A DNA stretch of 64,000 nt. It comes from Neoroseomonas eburnea (GTDB lineage: Bacteria; Pseudomonadota; Alphaproteobacteria; Acetobacterales; Acetobacteraceae). The DNA is taken from the NCBI RefSeq assembly GCF_018129005.1, contig NZ_JAAEDL010000006.1, positions 124,001-188,000 of the forward strand. The letters run 5' to 3'. The first letter of the stretch is position 1. Each line of letters opens with the position of its first letter. Of the stretch, positions 45,903 through 55,108 are shown piece after piece. The notes below the pieces were generated by a model, which saw only the letters and a list, made by a program, of their open reading frames with translations, was not told the DNA's origin and did no database searches. The position numbers and the translations under genes were made by a program.

Positions 45903-46679
45903 TCAGAACAATTCCATCAGCCGCGCATGGTCGTCGAGGTCGCTCGGCGCGCCATCGAAGATGAACTTGCCGGAGCGCATCACCAGCACGCGATCGGAGA
46001 CGGCGAAGGCTTCGCGTACGTTCTGCTCCACCAGAAGGATCGCCATGCCGCGGGTGTCGCGCAGCGCCGCGATCGGCCGGATCAGGTCCTGGAACAGCTT
46101 CGGTGCGAGGCCGATCGAGGGCTCGTCCAGCAGCAGTGCCCGCGGGCGCGTCAGCAGCGCACGGCCGATCGAGACCATCTGCTGCTGCCCGCCGGAGAGC
46201 GTACCGGCGCGCCGCGTGCGGAATTCCTTGATGCGCGGCAGCACCTCGAGGACTTCCTCGACGCGTTCGCGCTGGCCCGATTTCGGCACTCCGGCCGACC
46301 ACAGGGCGAGCCCGAAGATCTCCTCCACCGTCAGGTCGGGGAAAACCCCGCGGCCTTCCGGCACCAGGGCCACGCCCGCCGCGCCGAGAGCCGCCGGCGT
46401 GTGCTGCGCCGGCACTTCCCCGAACACCTTCATGCTGCCGGCCGAAGGCCGGTGCAGGCCGAAGAGCACCCGCAGCAGCGTGGATTTGCCGGCGCCGTTG
46501 TGGCCGATGAGGCAGAGGATCTCGCCGGCGTTCAGAGTCAGCGAGACGTCCTGCAGCACTTCCCGCCCGCCATAGCCGGCGGAGAGGCCGAGGGCCTTGA
46601 TCGCCGGCGCGGGGTCCTCGCGGCGAGGCGGCGCCGCGCCGCCAGGCCCTTCGGTGCTCCGTCGATTGGAAAGGCTCAT
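45903..46679 (-). CDS. livF: Branched-chain amino acid type ABC transporter ATPase LivF
   Basis: A 258-residue ABC ATPase of the LivF class. Walker A is GHNGAGKSTLLRVL, the signature is LSGGQQQMVSIGRALLTRPRALLLDEPSIGL, and VEQNVREAF holds the switch region typical of LivF. About 25 non-conserved residues precede IKALGLSAGYGG. Its start overlaps the livG stop (ATGA). It is the last gene of the liv operon livK-livH-livM-livG-livF. Confidence 0.95.
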   Translation of the reverse strand: MSLSNRRSTEGPGGAAPPRREDPAPAIKALGLSAGYGGREVLQDVSLTLNAGEILCLIGHNGAGKSTLLRVLFGLHRPSAGSMKVFGEVPAQHTPAALGAAGVALVPEGRGVFPDLTVEEIFGLALWSAGVPKSGQRERVEEVLEVLPRIKEFRTRRAGTLSGGQQQMVSIGRALLTRPRALLLDEPSIGLAPKLFQDLIRPIAALRDTRGMAILLVEQNVREAFAVSDRVLVMRSGKFIFDGAPSDLDDHARLMELF

Positions 46680-47434
46680 GCGGCCTCCTGCGGCCGGTCG
46701 CCGAAATAGATGGCGGCGAGTGCGGGGTCCTTGAGAATGGTCCCGGGGTCACCCTCGGCGAGGACGCGGCCCTGGTCGAGGAAAGCGATGCGGTTGGACA
46801 GTTCCACCACCACGTCGAGATTGTGCTCTATCAGGCAGATGGCGACGCCGCGCGCCTGCGCGTTCTTCAGCAATTCGCCGAAGCGGAGGCGCGAGGCGAG
46901 GTCGAGGCCGGAGGCGGGTTCGTCGAGCAGCCAGATATCGGCCTCGGCGGCGAGGATGCGCGCCATCGAGAGGAATTTCCGTTCGGCATAGGCGAGGTCG
47001 ACGGCGCGGGCATCGGCGAGCGCCGCCAGGCCCGTGGCTTCCAGCGCGGCCTCTGCGCGTTCCTGCCGGCGCAGGCGGGCGCGGCTGCCGCCCGGTTGCC
47101 AGAACCAGGACGCCGTCTCGGTCGCCGCGAACACGTTCTCCCGCACCGTCATGTGGGTGAAGAGGCGGAGATCCTGGAAGGAACGCGCGACGCCGAGCCG
47201 TGCCACCTGCCACGGCTTCAGCCCCATGATCGGCCTGCCGCGGATCTGTGCCGTGCCGGAATCCGCGCGCAGGTTGCCGGTGATGAGGTTGAAGGTCGTC
47301 GTCTTGCCGGCGCCGTTCGGCCCGACCAGCGCCGTCACCTGGCCCGCGTAGAGGGAGAGCGACACGCCCGCCACCGCCTGCAGCCCGCCGAAGGCGCGCG
47401 CGAGGTTCTCGGATCTCAGCAGCACCTCGTTCAT
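46676..47434 (-). CDS. livG: Branched-chain amino acid type ABC transporter ATPase LivG
   Basis: A 252-residue ABC ATPase of the LivG class, marked by FGGLQAVAGVSLSLYAGQ, Walker A GPNGAGKTTTFNLI, then GVARSFQDLRLFTHMTVREN. Where most ABC proteins have LSGGQ, this reads DLAYAERKFLSMARIL, a LivG-like variant in which LSYGEQ is expected; the change to AYAERKF is unusual and may lower activity. Walker B is IWLLDEPASGLD, with EHNLDVV as the switch. It overlaps both neighbours by ATGA. Confidence 0.93.
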   Translation of the reverse strand: MNEVLLRSENLARAFGGLQAVAGVSLSLYAGQVTALVGPNGAGKTTTFNLITGNLRADSGTAQIRGRPIMGLKPWQVARLGVARSFQDLRLFTHMTVRENVFAATETASWFWQPGGSRARLRRQERAEAALEATGLAALADARAVDLAYAERKFLSMARILAAEADIWLLDEPASGLDLASRLRFGELLKNAQARGVAICLIEHNLDVVVELSNRIAFLDQGRVLAEGDPGTILKDPALAAIYFGDRPQEAA

Positions 47435-48306
47435 GCCGTGGCCCTCCCCTTGGAGAGGTCGCCGACCAACCCGGCGGGGCGGAAGATCATCAGCAGTGTC
47501 ATGGCGAGGCCGTAGATGATCTGCTGCACCGCGCCGACCTCGGTCGGCGGGATGAAGGGCAGGAAGGCGAGTCCGGCAGGCAGCGACAGCAGCAGGATGG
47601 CGCCGAGCAGCGGCCCCCACAGCGTGCCGGTGCCGCCGATGATGACCATCGCCATGACCAGCACGGACTGGTCCATGGTGAAGCTCTCGACATTCACGAA
47701 GGACAGGTGCAGCGCGAAGAGCGCGCCGCCGATCCCCGCCCCGGCGCAGGCGAAGGCCACGGCGAGGGTCTTGACCGCGGCGACGTTCTTGCCGAGCGCC
47801 TCGGCCGCACTCTCCGCGTCACGGATGGATTGCAGCGAGCGACCGAAGGCACCGCGCTGGAGGCGGGCGGTCAGGAACAGGATCAGCGCCAGCGCGACGA
47901 GGGCCAGCGGCAGCACATTGACCTCGATGCCGGCGACGGTGGGGCGCGGGATGGCGACCAAACCGCCGATGCCTCCCGTGAGCGGCTTGGCCTCGGAGAA
48001 CAGCGTCGTCGCCATCATCTGCAGGCCGAGCGAGGCGGCGACGAAGTATTCCCCCCGCACGCGCAGCGCCGGCAGGGCGAGGCAGAGCGACAGCCCGCCC
48101 GCCACGATGGCGGCGACCAGGCAGGCCAGCAACGCATCGGGCACCAGCAGCAGCGCCACCTGCGCCCCGGCATAGGCGCCGAGGCCGAAGAACACCGCAT
48201 GCGCGACGGAGAAGATCCCGGCGAAGCCGACCACGAAGTTGAGCGTCGCGGCGAGGATTCCGAAGATGGCGACCAGCGTCGCCAGGTTGGCGGCATATGC
48301 GATCAT
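47431..48306 (-). CDS. livM: Branched-chain amino acid type ABC transporter permease LivM
   Basis: A 291-residue permease with eight or more hydrophobic helices. Motifs GYAGIFSVAHAVFFGLGAY-like (GFAGIFSVAHAVFFGLGAYA), RVRGEYFVAASLGLQMM, SLQSIRDAESAAEALGKNV (coupling loop) and VIIGGTGTLWGPLLGA identify LivM. Start ATG 48306 overlaps the livH stop and end overlaps the livG start. It pairs with LivH to form the channel. Confidence 0.94.
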   Translation of the reverse strand: MIAYAANLATLVAIFGILAATLNFVVGFAGIFSVAHAVFFGLGAYAGAQVALLLVPDALLACLVAAIVAGGLSLCLALPALRVRGEYFVAASLGLQMMATTLFSEAKPLTGGIGGLVAIPRPTVAGIEVNVLPLALVALALILFLTARLQRGAFGRSLQSIRDAESAAEALGKNVAAVKTLAVAFACAGAGIGGALFALHLSFVNVESFTMDQSVLVMAMVIIGGTGTLWGPLLGAILLLSLPAGLAFLPFIPPTEVGAVQQIIYGLAMTLLMIFRPAGLVGDLSKGRATA

Positions 48307-49172
48307 CGAGCCTGGGCCACCCCGAAGATGCCGCTCGGGCGGAAGATGATGAAGGCGAAGAGCACGAGGAAGGACACGCCTTCGGCCCATTGCGTATCGA
48401 CGAATTGCAGCGCGACGGATTCCGCGACGCCGAGCATCAGCCCGGCCAGGGCCGCGCCACGCAGCGAGCCGACGCCGCCGACGATGGTCGCGGCCATCGA
48501 GATCAGCATGACGTGGTGCCCCACCGCCTCGTTCAGGCCGGAGGTCATCGCCGTCAGCACCGCCGCCGGCGCCGCCATGGCCGAGCCGAGTGCGAAGGCC
48601 AGCATCGACAGCCGATTGGAGGACAGCCCGTAGGCCCGCAGCAGATCGGGGTTCTGCGCCAGGGCGCGCAGCGCCACGCCCGCATGCGTGCGCGTGAGGA
48701 AGGTCGATAGTGCTGCGAACAGCGCCACCGCGACGCCGACGGCGATCCAGAAGATCGGGGCGAGGAAGACGTCCGGCAGCACCTCATCCGCACGCGACAG
48801 CGGCGTGTCCACCGAGGCGAAGCCGCGGCCCGCAACCATGCCGACCAGGTTCTGCACCACCACCGCGACGCCGAAGGCGGCGACGAAGACGGTGAAGAAT
48901 GAGCCTTCGTGCCGCTGGATCGGTCGATAGACCAGCCGTTCCATGGCCAGGCCGAAGAGCACGGCGACCAGGATTCCGGCCAGCGACCCCGCCCACCACG
49001 GCAGGCCCCCGTTCCAGGCGAAGAGGAACACGTAGCCTGCGAGCGTGAAGGATGTCCCGTGCGCGAAGTGGAAGATGCGGGTGGCGCCGAATATCAGCGC
49101 GAAGCCCGCGGCGGTCAGCGCATACAGGGCGCCGGTCTGGACGCCCTGCAGCAGGAGCTGGAGGAAGAGCAC
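48303..49172 (-). CDS. livH: Branched-chain amino acid type ABC transporter permease LivH
   Basis: A 289-residue permease starting at GTG 49172. LivH hallmarks are QGVQTGALYALTAAGFALIFG, RIFHFAHGTSFTLAGYVF, the coupling loop RALAQNPDLLRAYGLSSNRL and ATIVGGVGSLRGAALAGLMLG. Eight or so hydrophobic helices are visible. It begins seven bases after livK and overlaps livM. Confidence 0.94.
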   Translation of the reverse strand: MLFLQLLLQGVQTGALYALTAAGFALIFGATRIFHFAHGTSFTLAGYVFLFAWNGGLPWWAGSLAGILVAVLFGLAMERLVYRPIQRHEGSFFTVFVAAFGVAVVVQNLVGMVAGRGFASVDTPLSRADEVLPDVFLAPIFWIAVGVAVALFAALSTFLTRTHAGVALRALAQNPDLLRAYGLSSNRLSMLAFALGSAMAAPAAVLTAMTSGLNEAVGHHVMLISMAATIVGGVGSLRGAALAGLMLGVAESVALQFVDTQWAEGVSFLVLFAFIIFRPSGIFGVAQAR

Positions 49173-49179
49173 GCCTGGC

Positions 49180-50307
49180 TCAGCCGATCGGAACCACGCG
49201 CCCGCCGCGGATCTCGTTCACCTGGATGTCGGCGGACATGTTGCCCTGGTCGTCGAAACGGCCCTTGCCGCCGACCAGGTCGAATTCCCGCACGCGCAGC
49301 AGCGTCGCGCGCAGCGTGTCCCCGTTCACCGGCGCGTTCTCGCGTTCCAGCTCGCGCGCGAGCAGCGCGAAGAGCCGGGTCGCGTTGTAGTAGTTGGCGT
49401 TGTAGGTGCCCGGGTCGGCGCCGTGGCGCGCCTTGAAGTCGGTGGCGAAGCGGCGCGTCACCTCGCTGCCGCCGGTGTAGTCGAACTTCTGGCTGGTGAA
49501 GATCACGCCCTCGGCCTCCGGCAGGGCCGTGACGGAGGCGATGGACAGGGCCGAGTAGCCGACCAGCGGCTGCCGGATGCCGTTGTCGCGCAGCCCCTTG
49601 ATGATCTGCGCCTGCTGCGCGCCGAAGGAGGCGATGTAGACCGCATCCGGCCGCGACTGGCGCACGCGCGCCGCGATCGGGCCGAACTGCTGCGCCGTGC
49701 GCGGGATGGAGAAGGTGCCGACGAGCTCGCCGCCCGCCTTGGGCAGTTCCGTCCGCAGCAGGCCCAGGATGGCGTCGCCCAGCGGGTCGTCCACGTAGAC
49801 CAGCGCGATGCGCTTGAGGTTCCGCCGCATCAGGAAGGGAAGGAAGGCCTGCGTCTCCAGATGCGCGAGCGGGATGACGTTCCAGAAATAGGGCGAGAGG
49901 CCCGAGAGGTCCGGACCCACCGCGCCGCCGTTCACGGTCACGGTCTTGGCACGGTCGGCGACCGGCGCGACCGCCTTCGAGACCGAGGTGAACCCGACCA
50001 GCACGTAATGCGCCTTGTCGACGTTCACGAGCTTGGTCATGCCGATGACGCCCTGCTGCGGCAGGGCCTGGGTGTCCTCGGCCTGGATGCGCATCGGCCG
50101 GCGCAGCATGTTGTCGGCGCGCGCATGCTCGATGGCGAGCGCCGCGCCGTCGGTGAAGAGCTTGCCGTATTCGCCGTTCGGGCCGCTCATCGGAAAGAGC
50201 GTGCCGATCACGTAGGGGTCGGAGCCCTGCGCGAAGGACGGGCGGACGAAAGGCGCGGCGAGCGCCGTGCCGAGCAGGGCGCGGCGCGCGATCTGCGGAC
50301 CGGTCAT
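49180..50307 (-). CDS. ABC transporter substrate-binding protein LivK-like
   Basis: A 375-residue periplasmic binding protein of the leucine/amide class. It has a twin-arginine-like signal (IARRALLGTALAAPFVRPSFA) and then DPYVIGTLFPMSGPNGEYGK, QAEDTQALPQQGVIGMTKLV, FWNVIPLAHLETQAFLPFLM and YNANYYNATRLFALLAREL. The same fold binds branched-chain amino acids, amides, urea or aromatic compounds, so the ligand is open. It heads the liv operon. The nearby hydantoinase and lactonase genes suggest that the cargo may be a cyclic amide or amino-acid derivative rather than leucine. Confidence 0.9.
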   Translation of the reverse strand: MTGPQIARRALLGTALAAPFVRPSFAQGSDPYVIGTLFPMSGPNGEYGKLFTDGAALAIEHARADNMLRRPMRIQAEDTQALPQQGVIGMTKLVNVDKAHYVLVGFTSVSKAVAPVADRAKTVTVNGGAVGPDLSGLSPYFWNVIPLAHLETQAFLPFLMRRNLKRIALVYVDDPLGDAILGLLRTELPKAGGELVGTFSIPRTAQQFGPIAARVRQSRPDAVYIASFGAQQAQIIKGLRDNGIRQPLVGYSALSIASVTALPEAEGVIFTSQKFDYTGGSEVTRRFATDFKARHGADPGTYNANYYNATRLFALLARELERENAPVNGDTLRATLLRVREFDLVGGKGRFDDQGNMSADIQVNEIRGGRVVPIG

Positions 50308-50370
50308 GAACGATACTCCCCAGGAGAGCTTGCTTGTTGGCGCGGAGGTTCCGCTCCGCGCCGCGGCCTG

Positions 50371-51309
50371 TCAACCGTGGGGCAGGCGCAGGCCCGGCTC
50401 GTCCCATTCCATCGCGACCAGCTTCCCCGTGGTCGAGAGGGTGATGTAGGCGGTGCGCATGTCCGGCCCGCCGAAGCAGATGTTGGTCGGCATGCGCTCG
50501 GGCATCTTCACCACGCGCAGGATCTCGCCTGCGGGCGAGACGGTGGTGATCTCGCCCGAGACGAGAGTGGCGACGACGATGTTGCCGGATGCGGCGATGG
50601 CGAGGCTGTCGAGGCGCCGGTAGCCCGGGAACTGGCACAGCATCCGCCCGCCGCTGACCGACGGCCAGGGTTCCTTCTTCAGCCTGCCCGGGCCTTCCAC
50701 ATCCCAGGCCCAGAGGCGGCCGGTCTCGGTCTCCGCGACATAGAGCGTCCTGCCGTCGGGGCTGATGCCGATGCCGTTGGCGCCGCCGAAGACCGGGAAG
50801 GCGGCCTCGACCACCTTCGATCCGTCCTCCGCCGCCCAGTAGACGCCGCCATGGTCGCGGTCGCGCGCGCGCACCTTGCCGAGGTCGCTGAACCAGAAGC
50901 CGCCCCGGCCGTCGAACATCAGGTCGTTCGGGCCGCGCAGCGGGCGACCGTCGCAGGCGCGGTAGAGGGTCTCGACGCCGCCGGTCGCGGGGTCCACGCG
51001 CTCGATCCGGCCGCCGGAATAGTCGGGGGACTGGCCGCTCGGGCGCAGCAGCCCCGGCTCCTCATGCCAGGAGAAGCCGCCGTTGTTGCAGACATAGAGC
51101 GTGCCCTTCGGCCCGAGCGCCAGGCCGTTCGGCGCGCCGGTCACGGTCGCGATGGTGGTCCTGGTCCCGTTCGGCGCCACGCGGGTGATGCGGCGCGACT
51201 CGAGCTCGACCAGCGCCACGGAGCCGTCCGGCATCGCCACCGGGCCTTCGGGGAAGCGCAGCCCTTCGGTGACGATGCGCAGGTCCGGCGCGGCGACGGT
51301 GACGGTCAT
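50371..51309 (-). CDS. SMP-30/gluconolactonase family protein
   Basis: A 312-residue six-bladed propeller lactonase. Metal ligands expected of the family are in GLRFPEGPVAMPDG (glutamate), GPNDLMFDGRGGFWFSD (asparagine) and GANGIGISPDGRTLYVAET (asparagine and aspartate). Relatives hydrolyse sugar lactones or related esters. ATG 51309 is chosen over upstream codons that read through the divergent promoter. It lies in the same direction as liv genes (63-bp gap) and diverges from hyuB across 98 bp, so it may process the transported or hydantoinase-linked compound. Substrate not known. Confidence 0.9.
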   Translation of the reverse strand: MTVTVAAPDLRIVTEGLRFPEGPVAMPDGSVALVELESRRITRVAPNGTRTTIATVTGAPNGLALGPKGTLYVCNNGGFSWHEEPGLLRPSGQSPDYSGGRIERVDPATGGVETLYRACDGRPLRGPNDLMFDGRGGFWFSDLGKVRARDRDHGGVYWAAEDGSKVVEAAFPVFGGANGIGISPDGRTLYVAETETGRLWAWDVEGPGRLKKEPWPSVSGGRMLCQFPGYRRLDSLAIAASGNIVVATLVSGEITTVSPAGEILRVVKMPERMPTNICFGGPDMRTAYITLSTTGKLVAMEWDEPGLRLPHG

Positions 51310-51407
51310 GGCGGTTCCTTCCCTTGGGTGTTGCCGCGGATCATGGCCTGCGCCGGCCGGGCTGCGAAGCCTTGACGCGAACCCCGCCACCGCTGAGCGT
51401 TCGCGGC

Positions 51408-53051
51408 ATGACGACACCCGATCCCGTGACGCTCTCCGTCCTCGACAACCGCTTCCGCGCCATCGTGGAGGAAATGGGGGAGGCGATGCTGCGCACGACC
51501 TATTCCCAGATCCTCAACTCCTCCCGCGACTTCTCGATCGCGCTGTGTGACGCGCAGGCGCGTCTGGTCGCGCAGGCGGACCATATTCCGGTCCATGTCG
51601 GCGCCATGCCCTACGCCGTGCAGGCGGTGCGGGACGCCTTCGGCGAGACGGTGCGGGAGGGTGACGTCTATCTGCTGAACGACCCCTATCACGGCGGGTC
51701 GCATCTGCCGGACCTGACGGCGATCGTGCCGGTCTTCTGCCAAGGGCGGCTGGTCTTCTGGTCCGTCGTGCGCGCGCACCACACCGACATCGGCGGCGCG
51801 ACGCATGGCGGCTACAATCCGGGGGCGACGGAGATCTGGCAGGAAGGGCTTCGCATCCCGCCCATCCTGCTGGGCCGGGACCGCACGCCGCGCGAGGACC
51901 TGGTGCGCATGATCGCCACCAACACCCGCCTGCCGCGGGAAGTGCGCGGCGACCTGATGGCGATGATCGGCGCGGCGCATCTGGGCGAACGGCGGCTGCT
52001 GACGGTGCTGGCGAAGCACGGCGCGGAGGGCACGGTCGCGGCGGTGGACGCCATCCTCGCGCTGTCGGAGGCCCATGCGCGCCGCATCGTCGCCGGCTGG
52101 GCGGATGGGGAATGGCTGGGCGAGGCCTTCCTCGACGATGACGGCTTCGGCGGCACCGACATCGCGATCCGCGCGCGGGTGACCAAGCGCGGCGATTCGC
52201 TGACGGTGGACCTGTCGGAAAGCGATCCGCAGACGCCGGGCTTCGTCAATTCCTCCTACCCCAACATGGCGAGCGCGGTGCGCATGGCCTTCGCCTTCCT
52301 GCTCGACCCGGAGGTGGCGAAGAACGACGGCTGCTTCCGCCCGGTGGACATCGTGGCGAAGGAAGGCACGGTGGTCTGGGCGCGGGAGGGCGCGCCGGTG
52401 ACCATGTGCACCTCCCACTGCTCGAACGAGATCGTCGAGGCGGTGGTCAAGGCGCTGGCGAATGCCTGCCCGGAGCGCGCCATGGGCGGCTGGGGCCGGC
52501 GCTTCCGCGTCGCCATCAAGGGGCGCGACGCGCGTCGGCCGGACCGCCCCTTCGTCTGGCACCTGTTCCATGCGCGGCCGGGCGGCGGCGGGTCATCCAA
52601 GGGCGATGGCTGGTCCACGGCGGGCGAATGGCATTCCGCCGGCGGCCTGAAGTTCGGCAGCGTCGAGATGGCCGAGGCGCGCTTTCCGCTGTTCTTCGCG
52701 AAGCATGAGTTCCGCCCCGGCAGCGCGGGCGACGGCACCTATCGCGGCGGCCTCGGCGGCGAGCTGGAACTGCGGCTGGAGACGGACGGCCCGGCGGTGG
52801 CCAACACCGCGGGTGACGGCGTGCGCTACGGCGCGGCGGGGATGCTCGGCGGGCGCGACGGCGCGCCGCACCACTACACGCTGAACCGCGCCGACGGGAC
52901 CTCGCGCGACCTGCGGACGAAGGAGGTCGGCATCCCGCTGGCGCCGGGCGATGTGCTGCATGTCCGCGCCGGCGGTGGCGGCGGATGGGGACCGCCCGAC
53001 AAGCGCGACCCGGCCGCGCGTGCGCGCGACGCGGCGGAGGGCCTGCTGTGA
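51408..53051 (+). CDS. hyuB: Hydantoinase B / oxoprolinase family subunit
   Basis: A 547-residue HyuB-type subunit. Motifs are VTLSVLDNRFRAIVEEMGEAMLRTTYS, SRDFSIALCDAQARLVAQADHIPVHVG, GDVYLLNDPYHGGSHLPD and VVRAHHTDIGGATHGGYNP, whose histidines and aspartates bind metal in the acetone carboxylase/hydantoinase superfamily. Works with HyuA to hydrolyse an N-C bond in a cyclic imide or lactam at the cost of ATP. Stop overlaps hyuA by GTGA. ATG 51408 starts the conserved part. Confidence 0.92.
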   Translation: MTTPDPVTLSVLDNRFRAIVEEMGEAMLRTTYSQILNSSRDFSIALCDAQARLVAQADHIPVHVGAMPYAVQAVRDAFGETVREGDVYLLNDPYHGGSHLPDLTAIVPVFCQGRLVFWSVVRAHHTDIGGATHGGYNPGATEIWQEGLRIPPILLGRDRTPREDLVRMIATNTRLPREVRGDLMAMIGAAHLGERRLLTVLAKHGAEGTVAAVDAILALSEAHARRIVAGWADGEWLGEAFLDDDGFGGTDIAIRARVTKRGDSLTVDLSESDPQTPGFVNSSYPNMASAVRMAFAFLLDPEVAKNDGCFRPVDIVAKEGTVVWAREGAPVTMCTSHCSNEIVEAVVKALANACPERAMGGWGRRFRVAIKGRDARRPDRPFVWHLFHARPGGGGSSKGDGWSTAGEWHSAGGLKFGSVEMAEARFPLFFAKHEFRPGSAGDGTYRGGLGGELELRLETDGPAVANTAGDGVRYGAAGMLGGRDGAPHHYTLNRADGTSRDLRTKEVGIPLAPGDVLHVRAGGGGGWGPPDKRDPAARARDAAEGLL

Positions 53052-55105
53052 GCAGCTTCCGTATCGGCGTCGATGTCGGCGGCACCTTCACCGACGTGGT
53101 CTGCGTGGCGGCGGACGGCACCACCACGCTCGCCAAGTCCTCCTCCACCCCGGCCGACCAGAGCGAAGGCGTGGTCAACGGCCTCGGCGTGCTGGCGGAG
53201 CGTCTCGGGCTGACGCTGCCGGACCTGCTGGCGCGCACGGAACGCATCGTCCACGGCACCACCGTCGCGACCAACGCGCTGCTGGAACGCAAGGGCGCGC
53301 GCGTCGCCATGCTCACGACGGAAGGCCATCGCGACGTCATCGAGATGCGCGAGGGGCTGAAGCCCGAGCGCTACGACCTGCGCCTGCCGGCCGCACCGGC
53401 GCTGGTGCCGCGCCGCCTGCGCCTGCCGGTGCGCGAGCGCATCCGGCCCGATGGCCGCGTCGAGGTGGCACTCGACCGAACCTCGCTCGACGCCGCCATC
53501 GCGACGCTGAAGGCCGAGCAGGTCGAGGCGGTTGCGATCTGCTTCCTGCATTCCTGGCGCGACGACGCCCATGAACGCGCTGCCGCCGAAGCGGTGCGCG
53601 CCGCCCTGCCGGGGGTCTTCGTGACGACCTCCGCCGAGGTGCTGCCGCAGATCAAGGAATTCGAGCGCTTCTCGACCGCCTGCGTGAACGCCTATGTCGG
53701 GCCGGTGGTGTCGCGGTATCTCGCGCGGCTGCGCGGGCGGCTCGCCGATGCGGGGTTCGGCGGGCCGGTCTTCGTCATCCTCTCCCATGGCGGCGTGGCG
53801 CCGGTCGAGGAAGCGGCGCGGCTCGCCGCCGGCACCGCGCTGTCCGGCCCCGCCGGCGGCGTCGCGGCCGGCGTCGCGCTGGCGCAGCGCGGGCTCGGCG
53901 ACGACCTCATCACCTTCGATGTCGGCGGCACCTCCACCGACATCGCGCTGGTGCAGGGTGGAGAGGCGGCGCTCGGCCGCGGCCGTACCGTGGCGGGGGA
54001 ACGCATCGCGCTGGAGAGCCTCGACATCGTCACGCTCGGCGCCGGCGGCGGGTCGATCGGCCATGTCGGCGCCGGCGGCACGCTGCAGGTCGGGCCGCGC
54101 AGCGCCGGGGCGGTGCCCGGCCCGGTCGCCTACGGCCAGGGCGGCACGGAGCCGGCGGTGACCGACGCCAACCTGGTGCTCGGCTACCTCGACCCGGACA
54201 ACTTCCTCGGCGGGGCGCGGAAGCTCGACCGCGACGGCGCGCGCGCGGCCTTCGAGCGGCTCGGCGCCTCGCTCGGCCTCGATGCGCTGGCGGCCGCGGA
54301 GGGCGTGCATCGCCTGGCGAATGTCCGCATGGCGGACGGCATCCGGGTCGCTACCGTGCGCCGCGGGGTGGATCCGCGCGACTTCACCCTGCTGTCCTTC
54401 GGCGGCGCCGCGGGCCTGCACGCCAGCGCGGTGGCGCGGGAACTCGGCATGCGCCGCGTCGCCGTGCCGGTCTTCGCCGCGGGGCTCTCCGCCTGGGGCA
54501 TGCTGCACACCGACCTGCGCTACGAAATGGCGCGCAGCGAGCTCGGCACCGGCGGCGTGCCCGACGATGCCACCCTGCGCGGCATCTGGGCCGGGCTGGA
54601 GCAGGAAGGCCGCGCCCGCGTCGCCACCTGGTTCGGCGGCGAGGTCGAGACGAAGCGTGCCGCCGACATGCGTTACGGCGAGCAGGTCTTCGAGATCGCC
54701 GTGCCGCTCGAGGAGGTGGACTGGCAGGCCTCCGGCCTCGCCCGGCGTGTCACCGAGGCATTCCACGGCCGCCACGAATCCCTCTTTACCTACGCCCTGC
54801 GCGGAGAGGAGGTGGTGCTGGTCAATGCCCGCCTCGCGGTGATCGGCCGCCTGCCGCCCATGCCGGCACGGGATGCCGCGTCCGGCGGCGCCGCGGCCGG
54901 GCCCTTCGCGCATCGCCGCGCGCGGCTCGCCGGTGCCGAGGCGGAGTTGCCCGTCTACGACTTCGCGGCGCTTGCCCCGGGGCAGCAAGTCGCCGGCCCG
55001 GCCATCATCGAGAGCGACACCACCACGGTCCTGCTGCTGCCTGGCGATGTTGCGCGCATGGACGGCCGCGGCTGGCTGGTCGTCGTCCTGCCCGAGGAGA
55101 CGTAA
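53048..55105 (+). CDS. hyuA: Hydantoinase A / oxoprolinase family subunit
   Basis: A 685-residue ASKHA-type ATPase subunit. FRIGVDVGGTFTDVVCV at the N-terminus is the phosphate-1 loop; VHGTTVATNALLERKGARVAMLTTEGHRDVIEMREG, ALSGPAGGVAAGVALA, FDVGGTSTDIALV and TLGAGGGSIGHVG are the other nucleotide-binding pieces. It partners HyuB, whose stop overlaps its GTG start. The pair could act on hydantoins, N-methylhydantoin, 5-oxoproline or another cyclic amide. A liv-type importer and a lactonase flank it, hinting at uptake and ring opening of the same compound. Confidence 0.93.
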   Translation: MSSFRIGVDVGGTFTDVVCVAADGTTTLAKSSSTPADQSEGVVNGLGVLAERLGLTLPDLLARTERIVHGTTVATNALLERKGARVAMLTTEGHRDVIEMREGLKPERYDLRLPAAPALVPRRLRLPVRERIRPDGRVEVALDRTSLDAAIATLKAEQVEAVAICFLHSWRDDAHERAAAEAVRAALPGVFVTTSAEVLPQIKEFERFSTACVNAYVGPVVSRYLARLRGRLADAGFGGPVFVILSHGGVAPVEEAARLAAGTALSGPAGGVAAGVALAQRGLGDDLITFDVGGTSTDIALVQGGEAALGRGRTVAGERIALESLDIVTLGAGGGSIGHVGAGGTLQVGPRSAGAVPGPVAYGQGGTEPAVTDANLVLGYLDPDNFLGGARKLDRDGARAAFERLGASLGLDALAAAEGVHRLANVRMADGIRVATVRRGVDPRDFTLLSFGGAAGLHASAVARELGMRRVAVPVFAAGLSAWGMLHTDLRYEMARSELGTGGVPDDATLRGIWAGLEQEGRARVATWFGGEVETKRAADMRYGEQVFEIAVPLEEVDWQASGLARRVTEAFHGRHESLFTYALRGEEVVLVNARLAVIGRLPPMPARDAASGGAAAGPFAHRRARLAGAEAELPVYDFAALAPGQQVAGPAIIESDTTTVLLLPGDVARMDGRGWLVVVLPEET

Positions 55106-55108
55106 CGC

